From Cavia porcellus (taxonomy: Eukaryota > Chordata > Mammalia > Rodentia > Caviidae), in the NCBI RefSeq assembly GCF_034190915.1, contig NW_026947486.1, forward strand, positions 20,362,001-20,426,000: DNA of 64,000 nt, read 5' to 3'. The notes beneath the pieces were generated by a model that saw only the letters and a program-made list of their open reading frames with translations, did not search any database and was not told the DNA's origin. Shown piece by piece: positions 19,666 through 30,600 of this stretch. The translations under genes and the position numbers were made by a program. The first letter of the stretch is position 1; the number at the start of each line of letters is the position of its first letter.

Positions 19666-21895
19666 CAGTTAGATGTGGTGGCTTACACCTCTAATTGCAG
19701 CTCCTCAGGAAGCTGAGGCAGGAGAATTGCTTGAACCCAGGAGTTTGAGGCCAGTCTGGTAACACAGTAAGACCAAGATCTTGTCTTAAAAAAGAAACTC
19801 AGGCTCATTTAGTCATAACAATAACATCAATTGCATGAGATTCCCTTGCTCTCTCAGTCTTCATGATTCTAAGGATGGAGGGATATATTTTGTTCCTGTA
19901 CTTCTCATAGCATGATAAGTTTAAATAATATCAGACCCATCTTTTTTTTTGTCTTTTTCTTTTTTATCGGTAGGTACCAGGGATCGAACTCACAGCCACA
20001 CACTTTCAAGGTAGGCGCTTATGCCACTGAGCTCAATCCCCAGCCCCAACCCATCTTTTTTTTTTTTTTTTTTTGTCCTTTTGCTTTTTATCGGTACCAG
20101 GGATCTAACTCACGACTGCCTGCTTGCAAGGCAGGTGCTTATGCTGCTGAGCTAAATCCCCAGCCCTGTTACCTGAGTTCTTAAAAGAGACCTTTGAAAA
20201 TTCAGACAATAAAGCAACCAAGTTACCGGAAGGCACTTCATTTTCACATTTTATGTAGTGAAGAGGGAAAATTCAGATAATTAGGAATGACTAACTAAAA
20301 AATGTATCCAGGGGTTGAGAATGTAGCTCAGTGGTACAGTGCTTGCCTGACATGCACAAGGCCTTGGGTTCCATCCTCAGCATCATAGAAAAGGAATAAA
20401 TTGGTGTATTGGCTTTTTTGTTTTTTGGTGCCAGGAATTGAACTCAGGGTCTTGTGCTTACCAGGCAGGCGCTGTACTATATCCCTGGCCCCAGTTCCTG
20501 TATTTGGACAGTGAGTGTCCTGAAAATTTATCTGAATGTATTTGGTTCCTTACGTTTTTAACATTGGATGGTGAGAGGTTAGAGAATGAGGGAGTATAGT
20601 GGCACTTGCTCATAATCCCAGCACTTGGGAGGCTGAGGCAGGAGGATCATTGCAGGTACAAGTTCAAGACCAGTGTGGGCCACAATATGAGCTCAAACCC
20701 AGTCTAAACTGCATATCGAGACCTTGTCTCAAAGACGAAAAAGAAAGAAGAATGAGGGAAAACATCTTTCTTTGTTTCAAATAAGTCTGGTTTGATGAAT
20801 AGAAATGGTTTGGCTGGGCATGATGGCATACTTCTATAGTTTTAGCACTTGGGAGGCTAATCAGGAGGATTGTCGCTAAGTTTGAGATCAGCTTGGGCTA
20901 CAACGTGAGTTCAAGGCCAGCCCAAACTACCTAGCCAGACCAATCTCAAAAAAACAAAAAGAAAAAAAGAGATGGTTTGGAGGCTGATATCAGCTGTATC
21001 TCAAATGCATCTAAATATATCTAATTCCTGTTTTTTGATAGGTATAGACAGGTTATCTAAGGAAAACCACTGTTTTTCAGATTCATCAGGTGAATGGGGA
21101 TTTGGCTTGGCGGCGTAAGCGCCTGCCTGGTAAACTCAAGGTCTGGAGTTTGATCCCCAGTACCAGATTTATCAGGTGAAGCTGAAAAATACCACTTCTG
21201 TGAAAAAGATTCTGAATGGATCTGTTTGATTGTTGGGTTTATGGAGAGGAATACTTGTAATTATGACAGCCAGCACACTAAGCACTTACTTAGGGTAGAC
21301 ACTATCCAAAGCAAGCTTAAAATACATTAACTCATTAACAGTCTTGTGAGTTACATGCTATTATCATCCCCATTAAGGATGGGGATGGGGATTCTTAAGG
21401 ATATTGTGGTAGAGTTGTTAAGTGACTTGCCCAGGCACTTATATAGCCAGTAAATAACAGAGCTATGTTGAATCCCAGACCTGCCATTTACTAGCTATTT
21501 AAGGACCATATGTGGGACCCACTGATGTGGAGTTTAGAAGTTAGGCAATTGTCCATGCTGTTAAAAGTGATGGAGTAGGTGAGTTTGGTGGTATGTGCCT
21601 GTAATCTCATCATTTGGGAAGCTAAGGCAGGAGGATTGCTTTGAGTTTGAGTCCAGCCTTTGCTACACAGTAAGTTTAAGGCCCGCTTGAACTGCATAGT
21701 AAGACTTTGTCTCAAAAATAATGTCATGGATTAAAGCTCAGTGCCTGTAATCCTAGAACCTTGGGAGGCTGAGGTGAGAAGATTGCTGTGAGTTTGAAGC
21801 CAGCATGGGGTATGTACTGAGTTCAAGGCCAATTTAGATTACATGGTGAGAACCTGTCTCAAAAAACCAAAAACAAAGAAAACCTGCAAAACCTG
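19666..21895. repeat. SINE-dense part of CCDC120 intron 1
   Basis: B1 copies lie at about 19,670-19,795, 20,590-20,750, 20,812-20,970, 21,575-21,722 and 21,728-21,890. Two antisense ID-like SINEs stand in tandem at about 19,940-20,046 and 20,060-20,166, both joined through ACCCATCTTTTT. A classical ID element lies at 20,313-20,400 and an antisense ID-related copy at 20,415-20,492. A diverged ID at 21,095-21,166 is flanked by ATTCATCAGGTGAA and ATTTATCAGGTGAA. About 21,240-21,480 resembles an old MIR element. Confidence 0.75.
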
Positions 21896-21900
21896 GTGAC

Positions 21901-22282
21901 TGTTTTAGTTACTCTTCTCATTGCTGAGACAAAAAACCTGACACCCAAAATTAAAAGGAAGAAAGGTTTATTTCAGCTGACAGTTTGTAGAGGTTTCAGT
22001 TCATAATAAGATGGCTCCAAAGCAGGGTGGCATGGAGAACAGAAACTGTCCATGGTAAAGCAAGCAGGCAGAAGAGAGGAAATCAAAGAAGTGGCAGCAT
22101 CGGCAACCAAACTTGCCTTTATATTTCATCCAGGCTACCCGCCCTTTGTTTGGTACCAGCCATACCCAGGGTAGGGCAGCTTTAATCCCAGTATCACACA
22201 CTGTTAGACCCAGCTACCTCAGAAAAACCCCACCTGTAACCACATGAGGCTTTGGGGGGATATCTAGATACAAGCCACAGCA
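21901..22282 (-). repeat. ERVL-MaLR LTR in antisense orientation
   Basis: The plus strand begins TGTTTTAGTTACTCTTCTCA and continues CATTGCTGAGACAAAAAACC, with GGTTTATTTCAGCTGACAG nearby. This is the reverse complement of rodent MaLR (ORR1/MT-like) LTR ends as I remember them. The right end is placed near the CACAGCA at about 22,282. It lies in CCDC120 intron 1. Confidence 0.6.
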
Positions 22283-22324
22283 TTGATTTAGCAAGATCTT
22301 ACCTCAAAACTAAAAAAGAATCAC

Positions 22325-23005
22325 TGGGCATGGTGGTGCACATCTGTAATCCCAGTACTCCGAGGCTGAAGCAGGAGGATTGTTGCAAGTTTGAGACCAG
22401 TCTGGGCTACAAAGTGAACTCAAGGCCGACCCAAACTGCATAGCAAGACCCTGTCTCAAAAAGACAAAAAAAGAATTGAGAAAGTAGCTTAGTGCAAGGG
22501 TCCTGGATTCCTCAGTATAAAAAAGAAAAAGAAAAAGAAAAAAAATTATGGGCCAAGACAGTAATGTACATGTGATTTTTCTCTACTTGTCTGTCTGGCC
22601 CAGGTGGTACAGCTATTTGCTCTCTTTCACTTCCCCCCACACTAGCCCACCTCTGTGTAAGCTATTATTAGTATTAACAGTCATTAATGACATGGTGTGA
22701 GGTTCCCTGCACTTTGAATTTCTTTTCAGCTTTTCTTTGGCCTCTATTGGCCTTGGAACCACCTTATATACATTGTACAATGAGGGAACCTAAGCTTTAA
22801 GACTCAATCTGCATTGCTAGTCAGAATCTCCTGTCTCTCTTGGCTCTTATTTTTATAAACATCTTTCTTTCCAACATTTTTTATTTTGGTGTTTTGAGAC
22901 AGAGTCTCAGTATTCAGGCTGGCCTTGAACTTTCTATGTAACTCTTAGGGATCCTTTTGCCTCAGCCTCCTGAGTGCTGGGATTACAGTTACCGGCTTTT
23001 TTGTG
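22325..23005. repeat. B1 elements and ID fragment in CCDC120 intron 1
   Basis: A plus-strand B1 (about 22,325-22,465) is followed by an ID fragment and a short AAAAAG repeat to 22,545. An antisense B1 lies at about 22,885-22,995. The sequence between (22,550-22,880) has no recognised feature. Confidence 0.7.
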
Positions 23006-23621
23006 AAGAGGTCTTGCCAACATTCTTGGTGGCCCAGAAGCTGTTGGATAAGCTGTACCCAAGAGGGCACTCTCCACCATCACCTCTCTGGGAGGACCTG
23101 TACCAGCCTGGGGCAACGCAGGAGGGTGTGAGAAGGAAGTAATAAAAGGGGCCTTTGTCTCCCACACCAGAAATTTCATCCCCAAGAAAAAAGGTGGACA
23201 GGGATGGTGGGAAGCCTTAATAGCTTTGCGATAAGGAGCTCCATTCCAGGCAAGGCCAACCTGCCAAGTAGGGAGGAAGCATTCCTCACACTCCTATTCA
23301 CCTCATGGCAAGGCTGCTGGATGGGGCCTGGTTTAAGTTTGAGTTTAAGTCACAGAGCTGATGGTCCCACATAGATCACAAGATGTGGCATATGCCCAGA
23401 CAGGCCTGGAGCCCTCAATTTCTTGGCATGAAGCCTGACTTCTGGCCAGAAATGTTGAGGGGAATGGGTGAGGGAGACCCAGAAAGGGTGTGAAGAAGCC
23501 TGAGCCCTTTCTTACTCCTCTTCCTCCTTGCAGGAGTAGCTTCTGCCTGCAGTAGCCCTGAGCCTAGTTCTGATTCTTACTCCATTTCCCATTCCTAGGC
23601 ATGTCACCCTAATCTCAGTCA
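23006..23621. other. CCDC120 intron 1, unassigned sequence
   Basis: No exon, RNA gene or transposon is recognised. Confidence 0.4.
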
Positions 23622-23636
23622 GGTCTCTGTACTTCT

Positions 23637-23753
23637 TTTTTTTTTTTTTTTTTTTTTTGTCTTTTTTTCGTTTTTATCGGTACCAGGGATCGAACTCACG
23701 ACCACGTGCTTGCAAGGCAGGTGCTTATGCTGCTGAGCTAAATCCCCAGTCCC
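23637..23753 (-). repeat. ID-like SINE with perfect 15-base target duplication
   Basis: The antisense ID-like SINE is flanked by identical GGTCTCTGTACTTCT at 23,622-23,636 and 23,754-23,768. Its body has the full GTTTTTATCGGTACCAGGGAT tail, implying a recent insertion. Confidence 0.9.
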
Positions 23754-23821
23754 GGTCTCTGTACTTCTAAGAGCCTCAGTTTCAACATCTGTACAATAGC
23801 TCTGAAGAGGTTTGGTCTGTG

Positions 23822-23905
23822 CGAGTGATAGTGAACCTTTTAGAGCTTTCATTGATACAAAGTGCCTGCTGTAGCACGCTTTTTTCGTATGTTTGCCACC
23901 ACTAG
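23822..23905. mobile_element. Short hAT-like MITE
   Basis: The left end CGAGTGATAGTGAACCTTTT and the right end, reverse-complemented as CTAGTGGTGGCAAACATACG, form an imperfect terminal inverted repeat of the hAT CAGTGrTGGyGAACC type. About 84 bases remain. A target duplication is not clear. Confidence 0.5.
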
Positions 23906-26900
23906 TTTATACCCACTCCCAGGTTTGTAGGACATAAATTGTAGACAGTTTACTAGGAGGAATTTTTTTTTTCTGAAGCTGTGAAAGGTAGTAGGGTCAT
24001 GAGACCTGCCCTCTCCTTAAAAAAATTGACTTCTTCTATCCCCAGCTTTGAAACTGTTACCCTAATGATGGTGGGAATTGCCCCAAGACCTGCCTCCCAT
24101 CCCATCTTGTCCTGGGAGGGAAGGTAGGGGGTCTCAGAAAGGGGTACACACTGCTGAGAAGCATAAACTTCATTCATAGCCCATGTCTAGTAGCCCTTAG
24201 ATCCCTAGGCCAAAGGTCCCCTTGGGCATGTAGCCTCTGGGAATCTGGGCAGCAGGACAGGCAGCAGCTACTTGCATGACTTAGTCCCTTCCCTAGTTGT
24301 CTACCAAGTGTCTGGGGTGAGGAAGCAGTTACAGGCTCTTTTGTTAGCCATGATGGGCACCCTGAGGGGACCTGACCCTGACTTCAGTTCCCTTCTCCCT
24401 TGGGTGGCCCTAGCTTTGGTGACAGGCAGGCAAGGGTTAAAAGGTGTGGGCCAACCCAGTTCCTGGCCAGGTAGGCTGGGCCACTGCCTTGTGGGAGGTG
24501 ACCGAGGCATCTGCCACTGCTGTTTACTGCCATTGTCAGCTGAGCCAGGGCCTGGTCAAGACAACTATTTTCTTTAAGGTACCGGAGGCCACCCCACAGA
24601 ACTCTCTGGCGTTGGTGAGCTAAAAGCAGTGGGTCTAGGGTGTAGGAAAGACAAGGGCCTTGGGGAAGGGTGTGCCAAAGTTCCCTTTGGGAGAGAGCCA
24701 GATCTGTGGAACAGGTATGCTACCAGTGCAGAGTGGAGTGGGGGTCTCGAAGTGAAGCCCAACTTGTCCAAGTTACTTTTCTGGGACAGATTGCTTTCTG
24801 GACTGAAGTGAGAGAGGAGGTCTGGGGAAGAGCAACCTGAGTACCCCTTCTCCACTCCACTCTATTTCCTCTCCATTCCTCTCTGCCTACCTCTGCCTTC
24901 CCCCACCTCAGAATCTACCGGCCCCTCAGGAAAAGCCAGACCTAGCTATTGAAAAACTATTTCTCAGGAACCCACCTGCCTGCCACCCATTTGTTCACCT
25001 GGAATGGAGGAAGTGGGAGCTTGGAGGTAGAGGACAGTCCAGATTTTGGGAGTGCTTTTTGCCCCATGGAGACAGGATATGGAGGTGGGAGTGCTGCAGA
25101 CAGTGTTGGGGTGCCACCCAGGTGAGATATCTTGGTTGTAAACAGTCATTACAGCCAGGAATTTCTTTCTGGGCTGAGGTGTCAGAAGGGCAGACCTGAA
25201 AAACCTGCTGGGCCCGCATCAGGGTGTGGAGGTGCCCTCTGCAGCTCTTCTACTTGGGCCCTGCCCTGCTAGGGGAAGGCAGAGTGATCCCCTAGATAAC
25301 TGACAGACCAGAAGGCCCCGGGGGTCTCCAGTGGAAGGCCCAGGGACTGGAGAGAAGATTGTGGAGGTCCCACCATCTCTGCTTGGTGACGGGACAACCC
25401 TAGGCCCCAAAGCGAGTGTATTGAGGGCAGGTGAGCGAGCAGAGGCAAAGGTTTCAAAGCTGGGATGGGGTAGGGGGATAGGACGTTGACCTTGTGCCTA
25501 GCTGGCACAGTGACCTTATGACTCATGCCCCAGTTATGTCCCAGAGGTCAGGTTGACAAGGTGGAGTTAGGGTTCCTGTCTGGACCCCACTGACTTCCAG
25601 GATGCTCTGAGTTCCCAAAGAAGGAAGGGTTGAGGCAGCCCTGTGTGGAATGTGGGACCCATCTTGGTAAATGGGGTAAGAGGCCCAGGAGTGGGGGTTG
25701 GGTTCTTATTGGGGTAGAGGAGGGCTCAGGGGAGCTTGTTGAAAGTTCCCCCAAACCCAAACAAGGCCTTGGAAAATAGGAGGAGCCCCTGGACCTGTGA
25801 GGCAGAGGTGGTTGAGCTGGCTGAGCTGGGGCATATGTTGGGAAGTGCCAGCCCTTACATGGGTGAGCATGTGAGACCTCTGTAAAGTATACCTGGCCTG
25901 GCCTTGTGGAAAGGCTTTGGCGTGGATGTCTGACCTTTGAGCTTCTCTGGATCACATTGAGTAAAGAGGCATTGTCTTGGGTCACATGTGAAATATATAA
26001 GATAGTTAATGTATACAAGTAACTAAACTGCCTTTTAAAATATTTTTATTATAATATTAAGGAAAAGGAGGAGAAATAGCTTGTGGGCTGCAGATTAGAC
26101 ACCCTGCTTTAGAAACTGACCTAACCTCTCGTAATGAGGACAGGGCACAACTGTACTTCAGGGGAGGGCAACAGACCCTGTGGGGCAGGTAAGAAGATTG
26201 CAGAAAAAGCGGGGCACGTTATAGGCCCCAAAGCAAGGGGGAGACTTGGCAGTATCCCACAGTGTAAAGACAGTGAAAGTGCTTAAACCCATGCTTCTTG
26301 GTTGACTGGTCTTCACCCAACATGGCCTCCATGGTGAGACTAGCTGTGGATTTCAGGGTAGGTGAGGCTTGCCCAGCCACCTACCATGGAGATTAGGCCA
26401 GGTGGTAGGAGGTGATTATCACCAGTTTGCCCAGCTGTGGACTGAGCAAGAGGTGAGAGGGAGGGAGAACTGGCAGCCAACCAAGGTAGGCTCCATGATC
26501 AGCCAAGGTTTTGGGGGCACAAGAGGAGGCAGGAGGCATGTGGCTTATTATCTATAGCTGTGGATTTTGCTTCTCACAAATCTTGGCATGGTGACTTTCC
26601 TTTGGTAGTCTCAGGACAGGCTCAGAGGAAAAAAGGCTGGAGATCTTGTGAATACTTTTTGGTACACCAGGGCTGCAGGATGGAGCTGGGACAATATAGA
26701 CCCACAGATCTGGGCATAGATCCTGACACAGCTGTCTGGGCCTGTGTTCACACTATCAGTTATTCAGTCAGCAACACATTCTTGGAGCATTTGCTGTGTG
26801 TGTTGAAGGTACTGATGTAACAGAACAGACAGGGAGGTACAGGGAGGCCCAGTCTCTCAGCAGTGGTGAGAGCGTACTCTGCAGAATCCATCTCTGGAAG

Positions 26901-27090
26901 TGACATGCAAGCCGTAAAACATTAAGTGAGAAGCAACAGTAGAATGGCGAGACTTTGAAAACAGTACTGACAGCAGCCACAGCCTGGGCAAAGGCCCTGA
27001 GGATGGAAAGATCAGGGAATTTATGAGGAAATTGATGTACTTGGAGCAGCTTTAGTGAGGGAGAGCATAGGAGGGGAGGGGTGGGCCTAG
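23906..27090. other. CCDC120 intron 1, mostly single-copy sequence
   Basis: This is a long stretch nearly free of the young SINEs that crowd the rest of the window. Several open frames occur (for example minus-strand 25,548-26,018), but none has a recognised family or splice context. It may hold intronic regulatory elements; nothing specific could be assigned by eye. Confidence 0.4.
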
Positions 27091-27205
27091 ACTGTGTCCT
27101 TGGCTGTGGGCAAGACACTTCATCTCTGTGTCTTACTTTCCTCAGCCCTGACATGGGGGTGATAATCACAGAACTCCTATCACTGGGGGGTTGTGAGGAT
27201 TTCAT
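27090..27205 (+). repeat. MIR-like ancient SINE
   Basis: GTGGGCAAGACACTTCATCTC...TTTCCTCAGC...GGGGTGATAAT...GTGAGGATT follows the MIR core order. Confidence 0.65.
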
Positions 27206-27301
27206 GTGGCATAGTAGGTAACTGTTCTAGGCACCCAGTTGCTTAATTACCCCTTGTTGTTACACTTGTTTGAATTTGTGTCATTATTTCTCTCTTCCCA
27301 G

Positions 27302-27398
27302 GCAAGACTTCAGGCTGTGGCCCATGGGCCTCTGAGGAGGCATAAGTCTGCCCAGCTTCCTGCTTGCTGTGTTCCCACTCAATGGGAAGGGAACCAAG
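27302..27398 (+). other. CCDC120: Possible alternative 5' UTR exon of CCDC120
   Basis: A strong pyrimidine tract and acceptor (TCTCTTCCCAG|GCAAGACTT) precede about 97 bases ending at AACCAAG|GTACCA. Only splice-site appearance supports it. It could be an alternative leader exon or part of a longer one. Confidence 0.3.
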
Positions 27399-27621
27399 GT
27401 ACCAGGGCAAGTGGGTCCTGACATCAACACAGAATATGAGAGGGCAGGTCAGGCAGGTGGGTGGGGCCCAAGGTACTTAAAATCCCCAGCTGGCGCATGG
27501 GAAGCTGGGTCTGGCCAGGGGCCAGAATGCAGAGTTGTATCATGGATTGTGTTTCCTATGGCTCCTGTGTCACTGCCAGGCCTTGTCTAGCCATCAGCCA
27601 CGGGCTCCCTACAGCATCAGG

Positions 27622-30600
27622 ATGGAAGTCAAAGGTCAGCTGATCAGCTCTCCTACCTTCAATACCCCAGGTCGGTAGCTGGTTCCCCATCCTGCTGCTT
27701 CTCTGAATCACCACCTACTCTCTTGGGAGGGTTGGTTCCTAGCCCCAAAGATGCTCCAGGATGTCCTAGGTTTCCCACTGATCAGTCCCTCTGTGTCCAG
27801 CTGCTCTGTTTGGAGAGGCTGCCCCCCAGGTGAAGTCAGAGCGTCTTCGGGGGCTGCTTGACCGGCAGCGGACCCTGCAGGAGGCGCTGAGCCTAAAACT
27901 TCAGGAACTCCGAAAAGTTTGTCTCCAGGAGGCGGTGAGAGCCGAGTCCTAAGAGTCTCAGGTGGGAGGGAGTGAGGAGCTGGGCCCCAGGTAGGCTGAT
28001 TATGATGGCCATTGCTAAAGCACTTGTCTGGGCTGTAGGTTCCCTGTTATCCTTTGTCACCTCTAAGCTCTTAAAATCAGTGAATCAGTGAAATATGGTG
28101 ATGTAGGCTGAAAATTCCCTCTCAACAACTCCAAATCCCCAGAACCTCAAAAAATGAAAGCAGTTTCCCAAATTCATTAGTATAGCCTTCCCTGAATTGA
28201 CGTATGATGATTTGTAGTTTTGACTTACATCTTATAGTGAATGTCTATACAATTTGCTGGAAATAATAATGTGTAGACTAAAAAAAATGTGTAGATTGCA
28301 CAGATCCAGACCTCATGGGAGTATTATAGAAAATATAGTACATAGACTGTCTTTATAAAGACTATAATATTCTGCACTCCAGGTTTTGCCACCTTTGGTA
28401 CCCCTTGCCCCAGAGTTTGGGCCATTGAGGGGCTGAGAGTCTACACTACTCTCCTGCCTGGTGGAGGAAGAGACATAACATATGTGGGGTGCTGGACAGG
28501 GCATGGTTCCATAGAGGACTTCTGTAGTCTCTGGGATCATCTCTGCCTTGCTCTATGACTACAACTGACTCTTGGTCGTGTCTGTCCCTTGTCCCTTCTA
28601 GGAGCTCACTGGCCAGTTGCCTCCAGAGTGCCCACTGGAGCCTGGTGAACGTCCCCAGTTGGTCCGCCGGCGGCCCCCTGCAGCCCGTGCCTACCCTCCA
28701 CCACACTCTAACCCAGGACATCACTCCTTGTGCCCTGCTGAGGTGAGTAAATGGTTGTGGACAGCAAGATGGTTGGTGGGAGAGACAGGAACAGGCATAG
28801 AAAGAATGCTGTATAGCTTGGGCAGTGGGGATGAGAAGGGAGAGAAGGGAAAGGGCTTGAAAAGGTGGTTGTCTGCTGTCATGCTGTCCCTAACTCTGTC
28901 AAGACTGGCCTCCCACCTTCGGGAAGATGAATAAGCCCAGCTCCAAGAGAGTGAATAAACTCCATGCCTAGGCAGATAAGCCTGCCTGCAGGAGGAGCAG
29001 GCCCTGCTTTCAGTGCAGATGGATTCTGCCACTGCCTGGCTCCTGTGCCTGTCCATTTCCAACATTTGGTCCTGTCCCATCCCTCTTGGGCCCCATAGGA
29101 GTTGGCTCTTGAGGCCCTGGAGCGAGAGGTGTCAGTGCAGCAGCAGATTGCTGCAGCTGCTCGTCGCTTGGCCTTGGCTCCTGAGCTGAGTGCTGAGCAG
29201 CGCCGGCGCCGGCGCCAGGTGCAGGCAGATGCACTGCGGAGGCTACATGAGTTGGAGGAGCAGCTTGGAGATGTCCAGGCCCGCCTCGGCCTCCCAGTGA
29301 TCCCACCCCAGCCACTGCCACTGTCCTCGGGGGCACTCATCACCACCCAGGGGGTCTGCCTAGGCACGCGCCTCACTCAACTCAGCCAAGGTGAGTCAGA
29401 CCCTAGAATTCCACCAGTGAGACTGGGGGAGCGTAGGCCAGGGAATGAACTCTGGCTAATAGATGTGGTAGGGGTAGGATGGGTGAGCAGCTAGTGAATG
29501 CTGAGAGATGAACAAAGGTAAGGGAGCCACCAAATAAGAAGAGTTGTGATAAAGGGTGATAAATGGGCAAGGGAGACCCTGGGAGGACTGGCTGGCAGGC
29601 CCTAGGAAAGTGAGGAGCCAAGCCCAGGGTGAGCTTGCGTCTAGGTAAAAGTGGGCTCCTGGAGAGGGAACAGAGTGAGGAGGGGCCACCCAGAATGCAG
29701 GGTAAGCAGAGGAAACTGTCTAATGGGGCAAGAGGATGGTAACCACGCCTTAGGATGATAGTTCTCGTTCTCTTTCTTCTCACCTGTAGACGATGTAGCC
29801 TTGCACTCGGAAAGCAGCTCCCTCTCAGAATCTGGGGCCAGCCATGATAATGGTGAGGACTTGTAGCCCTCAACTTGCTTCCAGCCTCCTGCTAGGTTCC
29901 CTTAGCCCACTTCATGTTGCTTAAACCCTCCCCTACTTTTCAGCTGTGCCTTAGCTGTTTTCCATCTTCCTGTCCCCCCACCTTTCCAGGGGGTGTTTTG
30001 AGACAGGGTCTCATTATGTAGTGTCAGCTGGCCTTGAACTCATTATGTAGTTCAGGCTGCCCTCAAACTTGCAGCAGTATTCTTTCCTCACCTTCCAGAG
30101 TGCTGGGATTATAAGCATCCACCACTGTGCCCAGCTTGCCCCCATCTTCTTAGTATCATCCCATCTCTTCCCCCATAGTCCCAGGATGTACTTGTGAGCG
30201 CCTCTCCTCCCCTTTTTGCCTGGTCTTATGCCTTAGCTCCTTAGGCTACTCAGCCCGATCCAGCACTGGGTCCTTACCCTGTGCTTTGTGCCAACCTGTC
30301 CTGGCCCTTCTGGGCCCTTCTTTTTTAACTTCTACCCCAGTTTTTTTTTTCTTCTATCTAGAGGAGACCCGTGGCTGCTTCTCTCTGGCAGAGCGCCCCT
30401 CACCACCCAAGGCCTGGGACCAACTGCGGACAGTATCTGGGGGGAGCCCTGAGAGGCGAACCCCATGGAAACCACCCCCAGCAGATCTTTATGGGGATCT
30501 GAAGAGCCGACGGAACTCTGTGGCCAGCCCAACCAGGTGAGGACGAGCTCTTTTTTCCCCTTCCCCAGGAGCCAGGAATGGGGTCCTGAGCCTGGGCTGG

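Noticed and set aside
25548..26018. 156-codon minus-strand open frame in CCDC120 intron 1
   Set aside because: No recognised domain, low-complexity Pro/Ser composition and no splice context; expected by chance in GC-rich intron.
28879..29376. 165-codon minus-strand open frame
   Set aside because: Antisense shadow of a real CCDC120 coding exon (29,099-29,390).
29403..29873. 156-codon minus-strand open frame
   Set aside because: Lies antisense to a CCDC120 intron and the 63-base exon; no family resemblance.
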